Source of the DNA: Mycolicibacterium hippocampi
GTDB taxonomy: Bacteria > Actinomycetota > Actinomycetes > Mycobacteriales > Mycobacteriaceae
Length of the DNA: 64,000 nucleotides
Assembly (NCBI RefSeq): GCF_010723735.1
Contig: NZ_BLLB01000002.1
Location: forward strand, 3,968,001 to 4,032,000
Direction: 5' to 3'
In this document: piece by piece, positions 16,046 through 24,525 of the stretch
How the letters are laid out: the number at the start of each line of letters is the position of its first letter
Numbering within the stretch: the stretch's first letter is position 1
Translations under genes and position numbers: made by a program
Notes under the pieces: generated by a model
What the model was told of the DNA's origin: nothing
The model's input: the letters and a program-made list of their open reading frames with translations, nothing else
Databases searched by the model: none

Positions 16046-16051
16046 TAGCCT
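16046..16051 (+). promoter_or_regulatory. Putative -10 hexamer of the 238-aa lipoprotein gene (leaderless)
   Basis: TAGCCT fits TANNNT and ends 6 nt before the ATG at 16058; no ribosome-binding site is visible between them. Confidence 0.5.
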
Positions 16052-16057
16052 GACTGG

Positions 16058-16774
16058 ATGCGGATTGCGGGCCTGATAGCGGCCACTGTGCTCGTGGCGG
16101 CCTGTTCACAGTCGGTGGGGGGCGAGGCCGAACCGTCGGCTTCCCTTTCCGCCGCACCGCCGAGCACCACACCCCCGAGCAGCACGTCGAGCACCCCCAC
16201 GTCGGCCGTGCCCACGCCCGGCGCCACGGGCCGGGCACCGGGTCCGAGCGCGCCGATCGACGAAGTCATCGCCTGGATCGAGGCCGGCACGGCCACCGAT
16301 CCGGGCGCCTTTCACGAGGCCTACCTGGACGGCACCATCACTTCTCTCGGCGACGACATCGCGTTCACCGCCTCGTCCGGCGCGCGCGAGGGGACAACAC
16401 AGTGCATGACCGATGCGACGTACAACGAGGGGGCCCTGACGTGTCTGGTCGACCTGGCCTCCCCCGCCCCCCGTCCCACCGGCGCCGAGGGCATGTGGAA
16501 GCCGGGCTGGATCGACTATTCCGGGACGAACGTGCAGGTCGGCTCACTACGCGGCGACCCCGGCCCGTTCATCAAGGGGGTCGGCCCGCTGCTCGCCGAC
16601 GGTCAGACACTGGCGTTCGCCGACAATCGCTGCCGCAGCGATGCCTCCGGCCTGTTCTGTGTGAACTACGCGCATCGGTCGGCGGTCCAGATCAGCACGG
16701 CCGGTGTGGTGCCGTTCGGCTGTCTGCAATCGGTGGCGCCACCGCCGCAGATTGGGGCGATGTTCAGCTGCTGA
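16058..16774 (+). CDS. Putative lipoprotein of unknown function
   Basis: Protein of 238 aa with a lipoprotein signal peptide: MRIAGLIAATVLVAAC, with lipobox LVAAC and Cys16. A 50-residue Ser/Thr/Pro-rich linker follows, then a globular domain with six cysteines (TTQCMTDATYNEGALTCLVD, DNRCRSDASGLFCVNYAHRS, PFGCLQS, MFSC) that could form disulfides outside the membrane. It resembles mycobacterial exported proteins without a known role. Expected at the outer face of the plasma membrane. Confidence 0.8.
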   Translation: MRIAGLIAATVLVAACSQSVGGEAEPSASLSAAPPSTTPPSSTSSTPTSAVPTPGATGRAPGPSAPIDEVIAWIEAGTATDPGAFHEAYLDGTITSLGDDIAFTASSGAREGTTQCMTDATYNEGALTCLVDLASPAPRPTGAEGMWKPGWIDYSGTNVQVGSLRGDPGPFIKGVGPLLADGQTLAFADNRCRSDASGLFCVNYAHRSAVQISTAGVVPFGCLQSVAPPPQIGAMFSC

Positions 16775-16790
16775 GTGCCCGGCGGCACAC

Positions 16791-17369
16791 TCACGCGGTA
16801 TCGGGGCGGGCCTTGTCCCGGGCCTGCCGCGGGTAGATCTGCGTCATTCCGACGGCCCCGACGATCACCACGACGGGGATCACGGCTTTGGTCCAGTGCA
16901 CCGTCTCCGGCGAGGCGACGGCGACATAACCCAGCACCGCGATCAGCGCGAACACCAACGCCCACATCAGGGTCAGAACCTGGTTGGTGCGCCGGAAGGC
17001 CATCTCCTCCCATTCGTCGCGCGGCGCCGAGGGTGGCGCGTACTGCGCGGTGAACGGCTCGAAGGCCAGCGACCCCAGCGCCATCACCGCCAGCACCCCG
17101 CTGGACAGCGCGGTCGCGTGGCTGTCCATCCAGTCGCGATCCTGCGCGCCGACGACCACGGCCACGACCGTCACGCCGGTGAAGAACACGGCGGTGACGA
17201 TGTCGAGCAACCGCAGTTCCCCGAACCCGGCCGACACCCCCATGATCAGCACCGCGAGCACCGCGCAGACTGCGCCGAACATCCAAGTGCTCGGCCCGTC
17301 CGCGACCACCCAGTAGATGATCCACGGAAGGAAACCGACAAACGGACTGCGCTCGAACCAAGCCTCCAC
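16791..17369 (-). CDS. Hypothetical membrane protein
   Basis: Protein of 192 aa with about six hydrophobic segments, beginning with PFVGFLPWIIYWVVADGPST, and a polar loop near residues 108-125 (YAPPSAPRDEWEEMAFRRTN). A C-terminal Arg/Lys/Asp tail is likely cytoplasmic. No family is recognised with certainty. The GTG start follows a GCAGGA element closely. It converges with the lipoprotein gene (16 nt apart). The 165 nt upstream of it (17370-17534) hold no gene that I can see. Confidence 0.7.
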   Translation of the reverse strand: MEAWFERSPFVGFLPWIIYWVVADGPSTWMFGAVCAVLAVLIMGVSAGFGELRLLDIVTAVFFTGVTVVAVVVGAQDRDWMDSHATALSSGVLAVMALGSLAFEPFTAQYAPPSAPRDEWEEMAFRRTNQVLTLMWALVFALIAVLGYVAVASPETVHWTKAVIPVVVIVGAVGMTQIYPRQARDKARPDTA

Positions 17370-17534
17370 TCCTGCGCTTCTACCTCATCGGGGCGCTCAG
17401 GGGACACATTTGGCACCGGTCCGCGTTGCGACAGCCGAGCGGCCAGGGCGACGGGACCGGTCACCGTTCAGTGACGTGATGTCCCGCCGGCCTGGCCGCG
17501 AAGGTTTGGATCAGGCGTGAGGCAACGCTCGGGG

Positions 17535-18242
17535 TCAGCCGAACCGTGTCGACCCGGTCATCAGCGACGGGGTCACCGGTGTGCCGTTGATGCTCGACTG
17601 CGGGCGGTTGTTCGGGAATTCGATCGGCCCCGCGGGCCCGAGGTTGCGTCGGGGGCGGACGTCGTTGCGGACGTCGAAGTCGCTGAACTCGTCCAGGTTG
17701 AACGGATCGAAGTTGCGGTCACCTTGCGAGAAGCCGCTGAACTGAACCCCGGTGGCGGAACCGTCCGGACGCACCACCCAGGAGGCGCGCACCCCGTCGG
17801 CCTCGGCGGTGTACATCCCGGCCAGGCCCGACACAGCGTTGGCGGTGAAGTCGTACTCGACGCCGTCCATCATCACCTCACCGGTGGCGACGTCGCCATT
17901 GATGTCGGCGATGAGGGTGTCGCGGAACTTCGACTTGATGTCGATCTCACCGGCTGTCTGGTTACCGAAGAACCATGCCTCGTCATCGGTTCCGTTGCAC
18001 GCGTATGCGGCAACCTCGGAGCCGTCGACACTGATGCCGATCGTCATCGTCTCGCCGCCGGCGGCTGTCATGTCCGCCATGTAGCGCGCCGAGGCCGGAA
18101 CCTCGGCGCCGGTAGAGGTTTCCGGTGGGGCCGCCGGCGATGACGTCGCCTCCGTCGTCGAGCCGCCCGAGCAGCCCGGCAGCAAGCCGAAGGCGAGGAG
18201 CGCGCCGATTCCCATGATCACGGGCCGAGTGTGTTTTTTCAT
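17535..18242 (-). CDS. Putative lipoprotein downstream of a winged-helix regulator
   Basis: Exported protein of 235 aa. The signal peptide MKKHTRPVIMGIGALLAFGL ends in the lipobox LLPGC with Cys24, followed by a Ser/Thr/Pro linker. The domain (YMADMTAAGGETMTIGISVD, AYACNGTDDEAWFFGN, SGLAGMYTAEADGVRASWVV) resembles small mycobacterial beta-rich exported proteins without a known function, and the last 60 residues are Asn/Pro/Arg rich. The start ATG at 18242 lies only 38 nt from two 11-bp direct repeats. The gene is 80 nt downstream of, and on the same strand as, the winged-helix/hydrolase regulator. Confidence 0.78.
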   Translation of the reverse strand: MKKHTRPVIMGIGALLAFGLLPGCSGGSTTEATSSPAAPPETSTGAEVPASARYMADMTAAGGETMTIGISVDGSEVAAYACNGTDDEAWFFGNQTAGEIDIKSKFRDTLIADINGDVATGEVMMDGVEYDFTANAVSGLAGMYTAEADGVRASWVVRPDGSATGVQFSGFSQGDRNFDPFNLDEFSDFDVRNDVRPRRNLGPAGPIEFPNNRPQSSINGTPVTPSLMTGSTRFG

Positions 18243-18279
18243 GTGATCAGCATGGTCGCGCCGGCGACGCGGTGCATGA

Positions 18280-18301
18280 AGATTGTGTGGAGATTGTGTG
18301 G
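18280..18301. promoter_or_regulatory. Tandem 11-bp direct repeats, candidate operator
   Basis: AGATTGTGTGG occurs twice in immediate tandem (18280-18290 and 18291-18301), and another AGAT follows. OmpR-type winged-helix proteins characteristically bind two direct repeats about 10-11 bp apart, and the gene just upstream on the same strand encodes such a domain. The repeats lie 38-59 nt before the lipoprotein start. Confidence 0.5.
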
Positions 18302-18322
18302 AGATCGCTCCGTGGGGTGCGT

Positions 18323-19552
18323 TCACACCGCGAGGAACGTCTCGACCTCCTCGCAGAACACCCGCCATGCCGGTTCGTCTGCGGTCAGCAGGTGGTTGTT
18401 GCTCGACAACGCCACCAGGTTCGAATCCGGGATCAACGCCGCCAGCTCCTCGCCGAAGCGCATCGGGACACGGTGATCGTCGCGGGAGTGCAGGATCAAC
18501 GTGGGGCACCGGACCTGGCCGGCCTGGTCGCGAACGTCGATGCGGCCGAACTCTTCCAGGAATCGCACCGCGTTCTCCGACGACGTGGTGCGGCGCTGCA
18601 ACTGGTCGAAAGCGGCCCAGTCTGCGCGGGTGCCGTCGGGAATGAACTGTGCCGCGAACACCTGCCGGAACGCCGGATCGTCACGACCCCAACCCACCCG
18701 CGCCAAGTCGAGATCCAGAGCGGCGGCCCGCTTTTCATCCTCGGTCAGGGCGCGTACGGCGCGACCACGCGCATAGGCGCCGGACAACACCAACCGGGTC
18801 ACCCGCTCGGGGTGGCGTGCCGCGTAGGCCACCGCCACTGCACCGCCCTGCGACACACCAAGTAGCGGAAACCGTTCCAGACCGAGGGCCTCGACCACCG
18901 ATTCCAGATCGGCCACCCAGTCCTCGAAGCCGAATTCCCCGGCCTCCCAGTCCGAAAGCCCGCAACCACGCTCGTCGTAGCGGACGAACTTGTGGCGCAA
19001 CGACATTTCGCGGACCCAGTGCCGCCATACAGGGCTTTCGGTGTCGTAGCCGAGGTGCGTCATCCAGTTCGCCGCACGCACCAACGGAGGTCCTTCACCC
19101 GTGACGGCGTAGGCCAGCCGCACCCCATCGGAGGCACGGCAGAAGGCGATGTGCTGGCGCGGCAACTCGGGTTCGGGTTCCGGCGGCGGGGGCTGCTGTT
19201 CGGCCTCGGCACGCAGGGTGCCGACGAACTGATAGCCGCGGCCGCGCACGGTGCGGATGTAACGCTGCGACTCGCCGTCGTCACCGAGTGCGCGTCTGAC
19301 CGCCTTGATCCGGCTGGTCAACGCCGCCTCCCCGACGAACCGGCCACCCCACACCGCGTCGAACAGCTCCTCCTTGCTGACAAACCGCTCGTGATTGCTC
19401 ACCAGCTGGGTCAGGACGTCGAACACCTGGGGTTCCACCCGGATCACGGTGTCTCCGCAGCGCAGCTCGTAGCGGCCGGTGTCGAGGACGTAGTCGTCCC
19501 AGCGCCACGAACGCTGGGGCGCCACAGGAGAGGATGGCTCAGCGCTGGACAC
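18323..19552 (-). CDS. Winged-helix (OmpR/CadC-type)-alpha/beta hydrolase fusion protein
   Basis: Fusion protein of 409 aa. Residues about 15-112 are a Trans_reg_C winged helix (YVLDTGRYELRCGDTVIRVE, NHERFVSKEELFDAVWGGRF, RIKAVRRALGDDG, YIRTVRGRGYQFVG). A Pro/Glu linker (PPPPEPEPELP) leads to an alpha/beta hydrolase at about 135-405 with nucleophile elbow LLGVSQGGAVAVAYAARHPE, acid in LILHSRDDHRVP and a C-terminal His in SSNNHLLTADEP. No membrane segment is seen, so it should be cytoplasmic. The hydrolase may sense or process a ligand that controls DNA binding. The GTG start has AGGTGA about 6 nt upstream. The 11-bp repeats downstream are a likely target. Confidence 0.85.
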   Translation of the reverse strand: MSSAEPSSPVAPQRSWRWDDYVLDTGRYELRCGDTVIRVEPQVFDVLTQLVSNHERFVSKEELFDAVWGGRFVGEAALTSRIKAVRRALGDDGESQRYIRTVRGRGYQFVGTLRAEAEQQPPPPEPEPELPRQHIAFCRASDGVRLAYAVTGEGPPLVRAANWMTHLGYDTESPVWRHWVREMSLRHKFVRYDERGCGLSDWEAGEFGFEDWVADLESVVEALGLERFPLLGVSQGGAVAVAYAARHPERVTRLVLSGAYARGRAVRALTEDEKRAAALDLDLARVGWGRDDPAFRQVFAAQFIPDGTRADWAAFDQLQRRTTSSENAVRFLEEFGRIDVRDQAGQVRCPTLILHSRDDHRVPMRFGEELAALIPDSNLVALSSNNHLLTADEPAWRVFCEEVETFLAV

Positions 19553-19620
19553 GGGTCACCTGAACCCTCGAGTGATGTAGGACGGCGGACAGATCGCGCT
19601 AAGCGTACCGCTGTGCGAGG

Positions 19621-19980
19621 TCACCGCCAGCCGTCAGCGGCCCTGGCCACCTGCATCAGCGCGTCACAGAGGGCGCGTAGCTCGGCACGGTCGGCGCCTT
19701 CGTCGATCGCGATCGCCATGTCCTCGGCCGCGCATCTGAGTTGATAGACCCGGTCGGAGAGTTCGGCGGCTTCCTCGGCGCTGAGCACCACCGAGTCGGG
19801 CGACACCGACGTGCCCTTGATCTGTGCACGTTGTTCGTAGGCCCGCTGCCTGCAGGATTGCCTGCAGTACTGCCGTCGCCTTCCGAGCCCGGCGTCGGCG
19901 ACTTCGCGGCCGCACCACCGGCAACTCGCAGGACGCTTCCGGGTGGCGCTGGGGGGTGCCTGAGGCGTCACGGACGTCAC
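19621..19980 (-). CDS. Small zinc-ribbon-like hypothetical protein
   Basis: Protein of 119 aa. The N-terminal part has a CxxC...CxxxC zinc-binding pattern (CRWCGREVADAGLGRRRQYC, then RQSCRQRAYEQR), followed by a helical C-terminal half (LSAEEAAELSDRVYQLRCAA). It could be a nucleic-acid-binding protein, but no function is known to me. It is divergent from rbpA. The GTG start follows TACAGT by 7 nt. Confidence 0.75.
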   Translation of the reverse strand: MTSVTPQAPPSATRKRPASCRWCGREVADAGLGRRRQYCRQSCRQRAYEQRAQIKGTSVSPDSVVLSAEEAAELSDRVYQLRCAAEDMAIAIDEGADRAELRALCDALMQVARAADGWR

Positions 19981-19987
19981 GAGCCCG

Positions 19988-19993
19988 ACTGTA
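19988..19993 (-). promoter_or_regulatory. Putative -10 hexamer of the zinc-ribbon gene (leaderless)
   Basis: Minus-strand TACAGT fits TANNNT and ends 7 nt before the GTG at 19980. Confidence 0.45.
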
Positions 19994-20036
19994 AACCGCC
20001 GGCCGCACCTATCCCGGTATCATCGGAGGCCGCGTC

Positions 20037-20066
20037 GGGAACTCTACGAGAGACCTCTGCGTTGAT
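20037..20066 (+). promoter_or_regulatory. SigH/SigE-type promoter of rbpA
   Basis: GGGAAC at 20037-20042 is separated by 18 nt from GTTGAT at 20061-20066, matching the -35 GGAAC / -10 GTT pattern of the SigH/SigE (SigR-like) ECF factors. The Streptomyces rbpA gene is a known SigR target, so stress induction through an ECF sigma factor is expected. The start codon is about 35 nt downstream. Confidence 0.6.
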
Positions 20067-20101
20067 ACCCCGGACGAATTGTGTTTATTGAGGAGTTGAC
20101 G

Positions 20102-20437
20102 ATGGCTGATCGTGTCTTGAGAGGCAGCCGCCTCGGAGCCGTGAGCTACGAGACGGACCGCAACCACGACTTGGCGCCCCGTCAGGTCGCCCGCTACCGC
20201 ACCGACAACGGCGAGGAATTCGACGTCCCGTTCGCCGACGACGCCGAGATCCCAGGCACCTGGCTGTGCCGCAACGGCATGGAAGGCACCCTGATCGAGG
20301 GTGACGTTCCCGAACCCAAGAAGGTCAAGCCGCCGCGCACCCACTGGGACATGTTGCTGGAGCGTCGCTCGGTCGAGGAACTCGACGAGTTGCTCAAGGA
20401 ACGTCTCGACATCATCAAGACCCGCCGCCGGGGTTAG
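20102..20437 (+). CDS. rbpA: RNA polymerase-binding protein RbpA
   Basis: Actinobacterial transcription factor (111 aa, same length as M. tuberculosis RbpA) that binds the principal sigma factor and RNA polymerase and stabilises the open promoter complex. Visible features are the N-terminal ADRVLRGSRLGAVSYETDRN, a core beta domain with CRNG, and the sigma-interaction domain THWDMLLERRSVEELDELLK near residues 79-98. The ATG at 20102 has GAGGAG 6 nt upstream. It is monocistronic and converges with ppm1, and is preceded by an ECF-type promoter. Confidence 0.97.
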   Translation: MADRVLRGSRLGAVSYETDRNHDLAPRQVARYRTDNGEEFDVPFADDAEIPGTWLCRNGMEGTLIEGDVPEPKKVKPPRTHWDMLLERRSVEELDELLKERLDIIKTRRRG

Positions 20438-20449
20438 CCGCAACCGGCG
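20424..20449. terminator. Weak hairpin between rbpA and ppm1 stops
   Basis: GCCGG at 20427-20431 can pair with CCGGC at 20444-20448, with an alternative inner pairing GGTT/AACC. It lies at the end of the convergent pair and lacks a T-tract. Confidence 0.3.
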
Positions 20450-20454
20450 AGGCG

Positions 20455-21261
20455 TCAGCGGGTGATTCCGCGGGCACGGTCGATGCGCGCCCGCACGCCC
20501 CACTGCGCCACCTTGACGATCGCCTCGCGGATCGTCGACCCGTCCATCTTGGAGACGCCGTGCTCACGCTCGGCGAACGTGATCGGCACTTCGACGACCG
20601 TGAACCCCGCGTTGATCGAGCGCCACGTCAGGTCGACCTGGAAGCCGTAGCCCTTCGAGTCGACGGCCGACAGATCGATCTTCTCCAGCACTTCGCGCCG
20701 GTAGGCGCGATAGCCCGCCGTGATGTCGTGGACATCGACACCGAGCAGGATGCGCGAATAACCGTTCGCGGTGCGCGATAGGACGAGCCGCCGGCGGGGC
20801 CAGTTGCGCACCTCGCCGCCGTCGACGTAACGCGAGCCGATCACCAGGTCGGCGCCCTGGTCGATCGCGTCCAGCAGGCGGTGCAGTTCCTCGGGGGCGT
20901 GGCTGCCGTCGGCGTCCATCTCCACCAGCACCGAGTACTGCCGGTTCAGGCCCCACGCGAAACCGGCGAGGTACGCCGCGCCGAGACCTTCCTTCGAGGT
21001 GCGGTGCATGACATGGACACGGTCGGGATCGGCCAGCGCCAACTCGTCGGCGAGCGCGCCGGTACCGTCCGGGCTGCCGTCGTCGACGATGAGCACGTGC
21101 ACCTCAGGCGCGGAACTGTGCACCCGCGCGACGATCGACGGGAGGTTGTCTCGCTCGTTGTAGGTGGGGATGATGACCAGAGTCCGCCTGCTGGGATGCG
21201 GGGCCGAAACCTCCTGCGATCGCTGCGAAGGTCTTTCGGGGGTGCCACCGGGGACGCTCAT
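20455..21261 (-). CDS. ppm1: Polyprenol monophosphomannose synthase
   Basis: GT2 glycosyltransferase of 268 aa that transfers mannose from GDP-mannose to polyprenyl phosphate, giving the donor for lipomannan and lipoarabinomannan assembly. Seen are VIIPTYNERDNLPSIVARVH at the nucleotide-binding start, LIVDDGSPDGTG, the metal-binding DADGS motif in VLVEMDADGSHAPEEL and the acceptor-loop GSRYVDGGEVRNWPRRR. The start overlaps the end of lnt by 4 nt. In M. tuberculosis the two activities are fused in one protein (Rv2051c); here they are split but coupled. Confidence 0.95.
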   Translation of the reverse strand: MSVPGGTPERPSQRSQEVSAPHPSRRTLVIIPTYNERDNLPSIVARVHSSAPEVHVLIVDDGSPDGTGALADELALADPDRVHVMHRTSKEGLGAAYLAGFAWGLNRQYSVLVEMDADGSHAPEELHRLLDAIDQGADLVIGSRYVDGGEVRNWPRRRLVLSRTANGYSRILLGVDVHDITAGYRAYRREVLEKIDLSAVDSKGYGFQVDLTWRSINAGFTVVEVPITFAEREHGVSKMDGSTIREAIVKVAQWGVRARIDRARGITR

Positions 21262-22949
21262 GTGGCTCCTTTGCCGTCGTCGGCGGTCCGTCGCCGACCC
21301 CTCGATCTTGTGGGCACGAATGACCTATTGTGCAGCATCGCTCCGAGGAGCCCGGCGACACCGAAGCCGATGAGCAGCGCCTCGACCAGCGGGCCGAAGC
21401 GCGTTGCCGGCGTCAGCGTGGTCTTCAGCCGGATCTGCTTGTCGAGATACGCAGGTTCGAAGAACCCGGTGCGGGCCAGTTCCCGGCCGTCGGGCGCGAT
21501 GATCGCGCTGATCCCGACGGTGCCGGCAGCGACGACGAAGCGATCGTGTTCGACCGCACGCAGCCGGCTGAACGCCAGGTGCTGCTCGCTCATCGCCTCG
21601 TCGAAAGTGGCGTTGTTGGTGGGCACCGCCAGCAACTGAGCGCCGTTGCGCACCGACTCCCGAGCCGCCCGGTCGAAGATGACCTCCCAGCAGGTGGTGA
21701 CGCCGACCGGCACCCCGGCGGCAGTGACCACCCCGCTGCCCTGCCCGGGGATGAAGTATCCGGCTCGGTCGGCGTACGGCGACAGCCGGCTGAAGAAGCT
21801 GCGCCACGGCAGGTACTCCCCGAAGGGCTGGACGATCTGCTTGTCGTGGCGGTCGGCAGGGCCGGTGTCGGGGTTCCACACGATCACCGTGTTGTTCGAC
21901 ACCGGGTTCTCCCGTGAATAGCCCGGGGCAGCGACCACGCCGCCGACCAGGATGGGAGCGTCGATCGCGGCGGCGGCGGCGGAGATCTGCTGGGCAGCAT
22001 CCGGGTTGGCCAGTGGATCGATGTCCGATGAGTTCTCCGGCCAGACGACCAGCATCGGCTGGGCCGCCCGGCCCGCCCTGACATCCTCGGCCAGCCGCAG
22101 CGTTTCCCGCACGTGGTTGTCGAGCACGGCGCGGCGCTGGGCGTTGAACTCCAGGCCGAGCCTGGGCACGTTGCCCTGCACCGCGGCCACCGTCACCGGC
22201 GGCGCATCACTGCCACCGGCACCGGACTTGCGGACCTGCGGCCACGCCAGCGCGGTGGCTACCAGCACCAGGCTGATGCACAGCCCCGGGAGCACCACCG
22301 AGGGCGGCGCTGCCGCGCGGGCAGCGGCGTCCCTGCGCCACCATCCGATGACCTCCAGTGTCATCGCCGCCACGCTGAACCCGAGAAGCGCCACCGCGAA
22401 GGAGACCAACGGGGCCCCGCCGAAATGAGCCAGTGGCAACAGCGGGCTCTGCGACTGCGAGAACCCGACGACGCCCCACGGAAAGCCACCGAACGGCACC
22501 GTCGACTTGAGCCACTCCTGGGCCGACCACAGCCCCGCGAACCACAGTGGCCAGCCCGGGACCCGACGAACCAGCACCGCCGCGCACCCGAACAGCGCGG
22601 GGAACAACGCCTCGGTCAGGCTGAGCAGCACCCACGGCAGGGCTCCGACCAGCCCGCTGATCCAGGGCAACAACGGCAGATAGAAGGCCAGCCCGAACAG
22701 CAGTCCGTAGCCTGCACCGCCCACGGCCGTGGTCGAGGCACGGGTCAGCACCCAGCCCAGCAGGGCGAACGCCAGGATCGCCGCGTACCACCACCCGAAC
22801 GGCGGAAAGCTCACACACAACGCCAGACCTGCGGCGATGGTGACGCTGAGCGCCGGTAGCCGATCCAGCACGGACCGACCGAACCGGCTGATCCGCGAGG
22901 GCTGCTCGGCGTCCGGTTCGGTGGTGTCGAGTTGGCCGGCGTCAGCCAT
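21258..22949 (-). CDS. lnt: Apolipoprotein N-acyltransferase
   Basis: Membrane enzyme of 563 aa that N-acylates the diacylglyceryl cysteine of lipoproteins. About eight hydrophobic segments occupy residues 30-240, followed by an extracytoplasmic nitrilase-like domain. The catalytic triad is visible as Glu in VVWPENSSDI, Lys in DKQIVQPFGEYLPW and Cys in TTCWEVIFDRAARE. A final membrane segment and a basic tail close the protein. The ATG at 22949 is chosen because it gives a normal N-terminus; it overlaps the upstream amidohydrolase stop by 8 nt, and its end overlaps ppm1 by 4 nt. Confidence 0.95.
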   Translation of the reverse strand: MADAGQLDTTEPDAEQPSRISRFGRSVLDRLPALSVTIAAGLALCVSFPPFGWWYAAILAFALLGWVLTRASTTAVGGAGYGLLFGLAFYLPLLPWISGLVGALPWVLLSLTEALFPALFGCAAVLVRRVPGWPLWFAGLWSAQEWLKSTVPFGGFPWGVVGFSQSQSPLLPLAHFGGAPLVSFAVALLGFSVAAMTLEVIGWWRRDAAARAAAPPSVVLPGLCISLVLVATALAWPQVRKSGAGGSDAPPVTVAAVQGNVPRLGLEFNAQRRAVLDNHVRETLRLAEDVRAGRAAQPMLVVWPENSSDIDPLANPDAAQQISAAAAAIDAPILVGGVVAAPGYSRENPVSNNTVIVWNPDTGPADRHDKQIVQPFGEYLPWRSFFSRLSPYADRAGYFIPGQGSGVVTAAGVPVGVTTCWEVIFDRAARESVRNGAQLLAVPTNNATFDEAMSEQHLAFSRLRAVEHDRFVVAAGTVGISAIIAPDGRELARTGFFEPAYLDKQIRLKTTLTPATRFGPLVEALLIGFGVAGLLGAMLHNRSFVPTRSRGRRRTADDGKGAT

Positions 22950-24525
22950 GAATGACCGAGCCTCGGTGCACGGTCTGCCGGCACCGCGGCAGATGGTCAT
23001 CGAGGCGCGGTAACACCGGCACCCGGGAGCGCGGGTCGGTGGACCATCGCGCCACCGAGTCGGCGGGGGCGGTCACGTCGAACGCGTCGGCCTCCCAGAT
23101 CGCGTACGAAGCCGGCGCGCCGGGCACCAGGGTGCCTGTCAGACCGTCCCGCACGCCGCCCGCCCGCCACCCGCCACGGGTCGCCGCCGCGAACGCGGCG
23201 CGGGCGGAGATGGCGCTGCCGGGGGTGTGGTGCATCGTCGCGGCACGCACGGTGGCCCACGGGTTCATGTCGGTCACCGGGGTATCGGAGCCGAAGGCGA
23301 GTGGCACGCCTTGGGATGCTAACAGCGCGAACGGGTTCAACCGACTGGCCCGATCCCGGCCGAGCCGTTGCGCGTACATCCCGGCGTCACCGCCCCACAG
23401 CGCATCGAAGTTGGGCTGCATGCTGGCGATCACCCCCCAGCTGCCGAGCTTGGCCGCCTGGGCGTCGGTGACCATCTCGAGGTGCTCGAGGCGGTGACCC
23501 GAGCGGGCCACCGCGACCTGGCCGAAGCGGTCGACGACGGCTTCCAGCGCCGCCACGACCGCCGACACCGCTGCGTCGCCGATGACGTGGAATCCCGCCG
23601 TCACGCCCGCTTCGGTGCAGGCCGAAAGATGCGCGGTGGCCGCTTCGACGTCGAGATAGCTGTTGCCGTTCGGTGCCGGGCAGCATTCCGGGGCGTCGGT
23701 GTAGGGCTCGTGCAGCCATGCGGTGCGCGAGCCCAGCGCGCCGTCGACGAAGAGGTCACCGGCGAGCCCGTGGGCCCCGGTCCTCGTGATCAGCTCCCGC
23801 GCCTGCCCGGCGTCGGTGACCTGTTCACCCCAGTAACCGACGACCTCGACGCCGTGCTCGAAAGTGCGCAGCGCATCCCAGTCGTCGCGGCCGCCGATGT
23901 CCGGACCTGCACATTCGTGGACTGCCACGATCCCCGACGCCGCCGCGGCGTCGAGCGCCGCCTGCCGGGCGTCTCTTCGCTGGTCGGCGCTGAGGCCGTC
24001 GCGGGCCGCCCGGCGCACCAGGTGGTGCGCGCCGGCGGTGAGTGGTTCGTGGTCGCCGACACCGGCGGCGCGCCGCAACACCGTCGACGCGGCCGCCGAG
24101 TGCACGTCGACGCGGGCCAGGTAGGCGGGCCGGTCACCGACGGCGGCGTCCACGTCGGCGGTGCTCGGCGCCGCGCCCTCCGGCCACCGCGATTCGTCCC
24201 AGCCGTGCGCCCAGATGACGCCGTCGGGCCGGGAGCGCGCATACCCACCGAGAAGTTCGAGGCAGTGCCGCAGTGACGTGGCCTGACGCAGATCGAGGCC
24301 GGTCAGCGCCAGTCCGGTCGCGGTGATGTGTACGTGGCTGTCCACGAACGCCGGGGCGACGAAGGCACCGTCGAGGTCGCTCACCGTGGCGTCGGGAAAC
24401 TGCGCCCGCCCGACGTCGTCGCTGCCCAGCCAGGCGACGACGCCGTCGCGCACGGCCATCGCGGTCGCATCCGGCATGGAGGGGCTGTGCACCCGCCCGT
24501 TGAGCAGAAGGGCGGTGGTGGTCAC
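22942..24525 (-). CDS. Amidohydrolase family protein, YtcJ/Rv2052c type
   Basis: Metal-dependent hydrolase of 527 aa. The N-terminal TTALLLNGRVHSPSMPDATA and the metal-ligand motif FVDSHVHITATGLALTGLDL fit amidohydrolase subfamily 3. Further ligands are in AGFHVIGDAAV, SGHRLEHLEM and FGSDTPVTDMNPW. The substrate is unknown. The GTG start overlaps the fxsA stop as GTGA, and its end overlaps lnt, so the block is one operon. M. tuberculosis has a gene of the same type next to lnt-ppm1 (Rv2052c). Confidence 0.88.
   Translation of the reverse strand: MTTTALLLNGRVHSPSMPDATAMAVRDGVVAWLGSDDVGRAQFPDATVSDLDGAFVAPAFVDSHVHITATGLALTGLDLRQATSLRHCLELLGGYARSRPDGVIWAHGWDESRWPEGAAPSTADVDAAVGDRPAYLARVDVHSAAASTVLRRAAGVGDHEPLTAGAHHLVRRAARDGLSADQRRDARQAALDAAAASGIVAVHECAGPDIGGRDDWDALRTFEHGVEVVGYWGEQVTDAGQARELITRTGAHGLAGDLFVDGALGSRTAWLHEPYTDAPECCPAPNGNSYLDVEAATAHLSACTEAGVTAGFHVIGDAAVSAVVAALEAVVDRFGQVAVARSGHRLEHLEMVTDAQAAKLGSWGVIASMQPNFDALWGGDAGMYAQRLGRDRASRLNPFALLASQGVPLAFGSDTPVTDMNPWATVRAATMHHTPGSAISARAAFAAATRGGWRAGGVRDGLTGTLVPGAPASYAIWEADAFDVTAPADSVARWSTDPRSRVPVLPRLDDHLPRCRQTVHRGSVIHG

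Noticed and set aside
17370..17534. Possible small gene or RNA between the membrane protein and the lipoprotein
   Set aside because: No convincing frame, ribosome-binding site or stable symmetric structure was found in this stretch.
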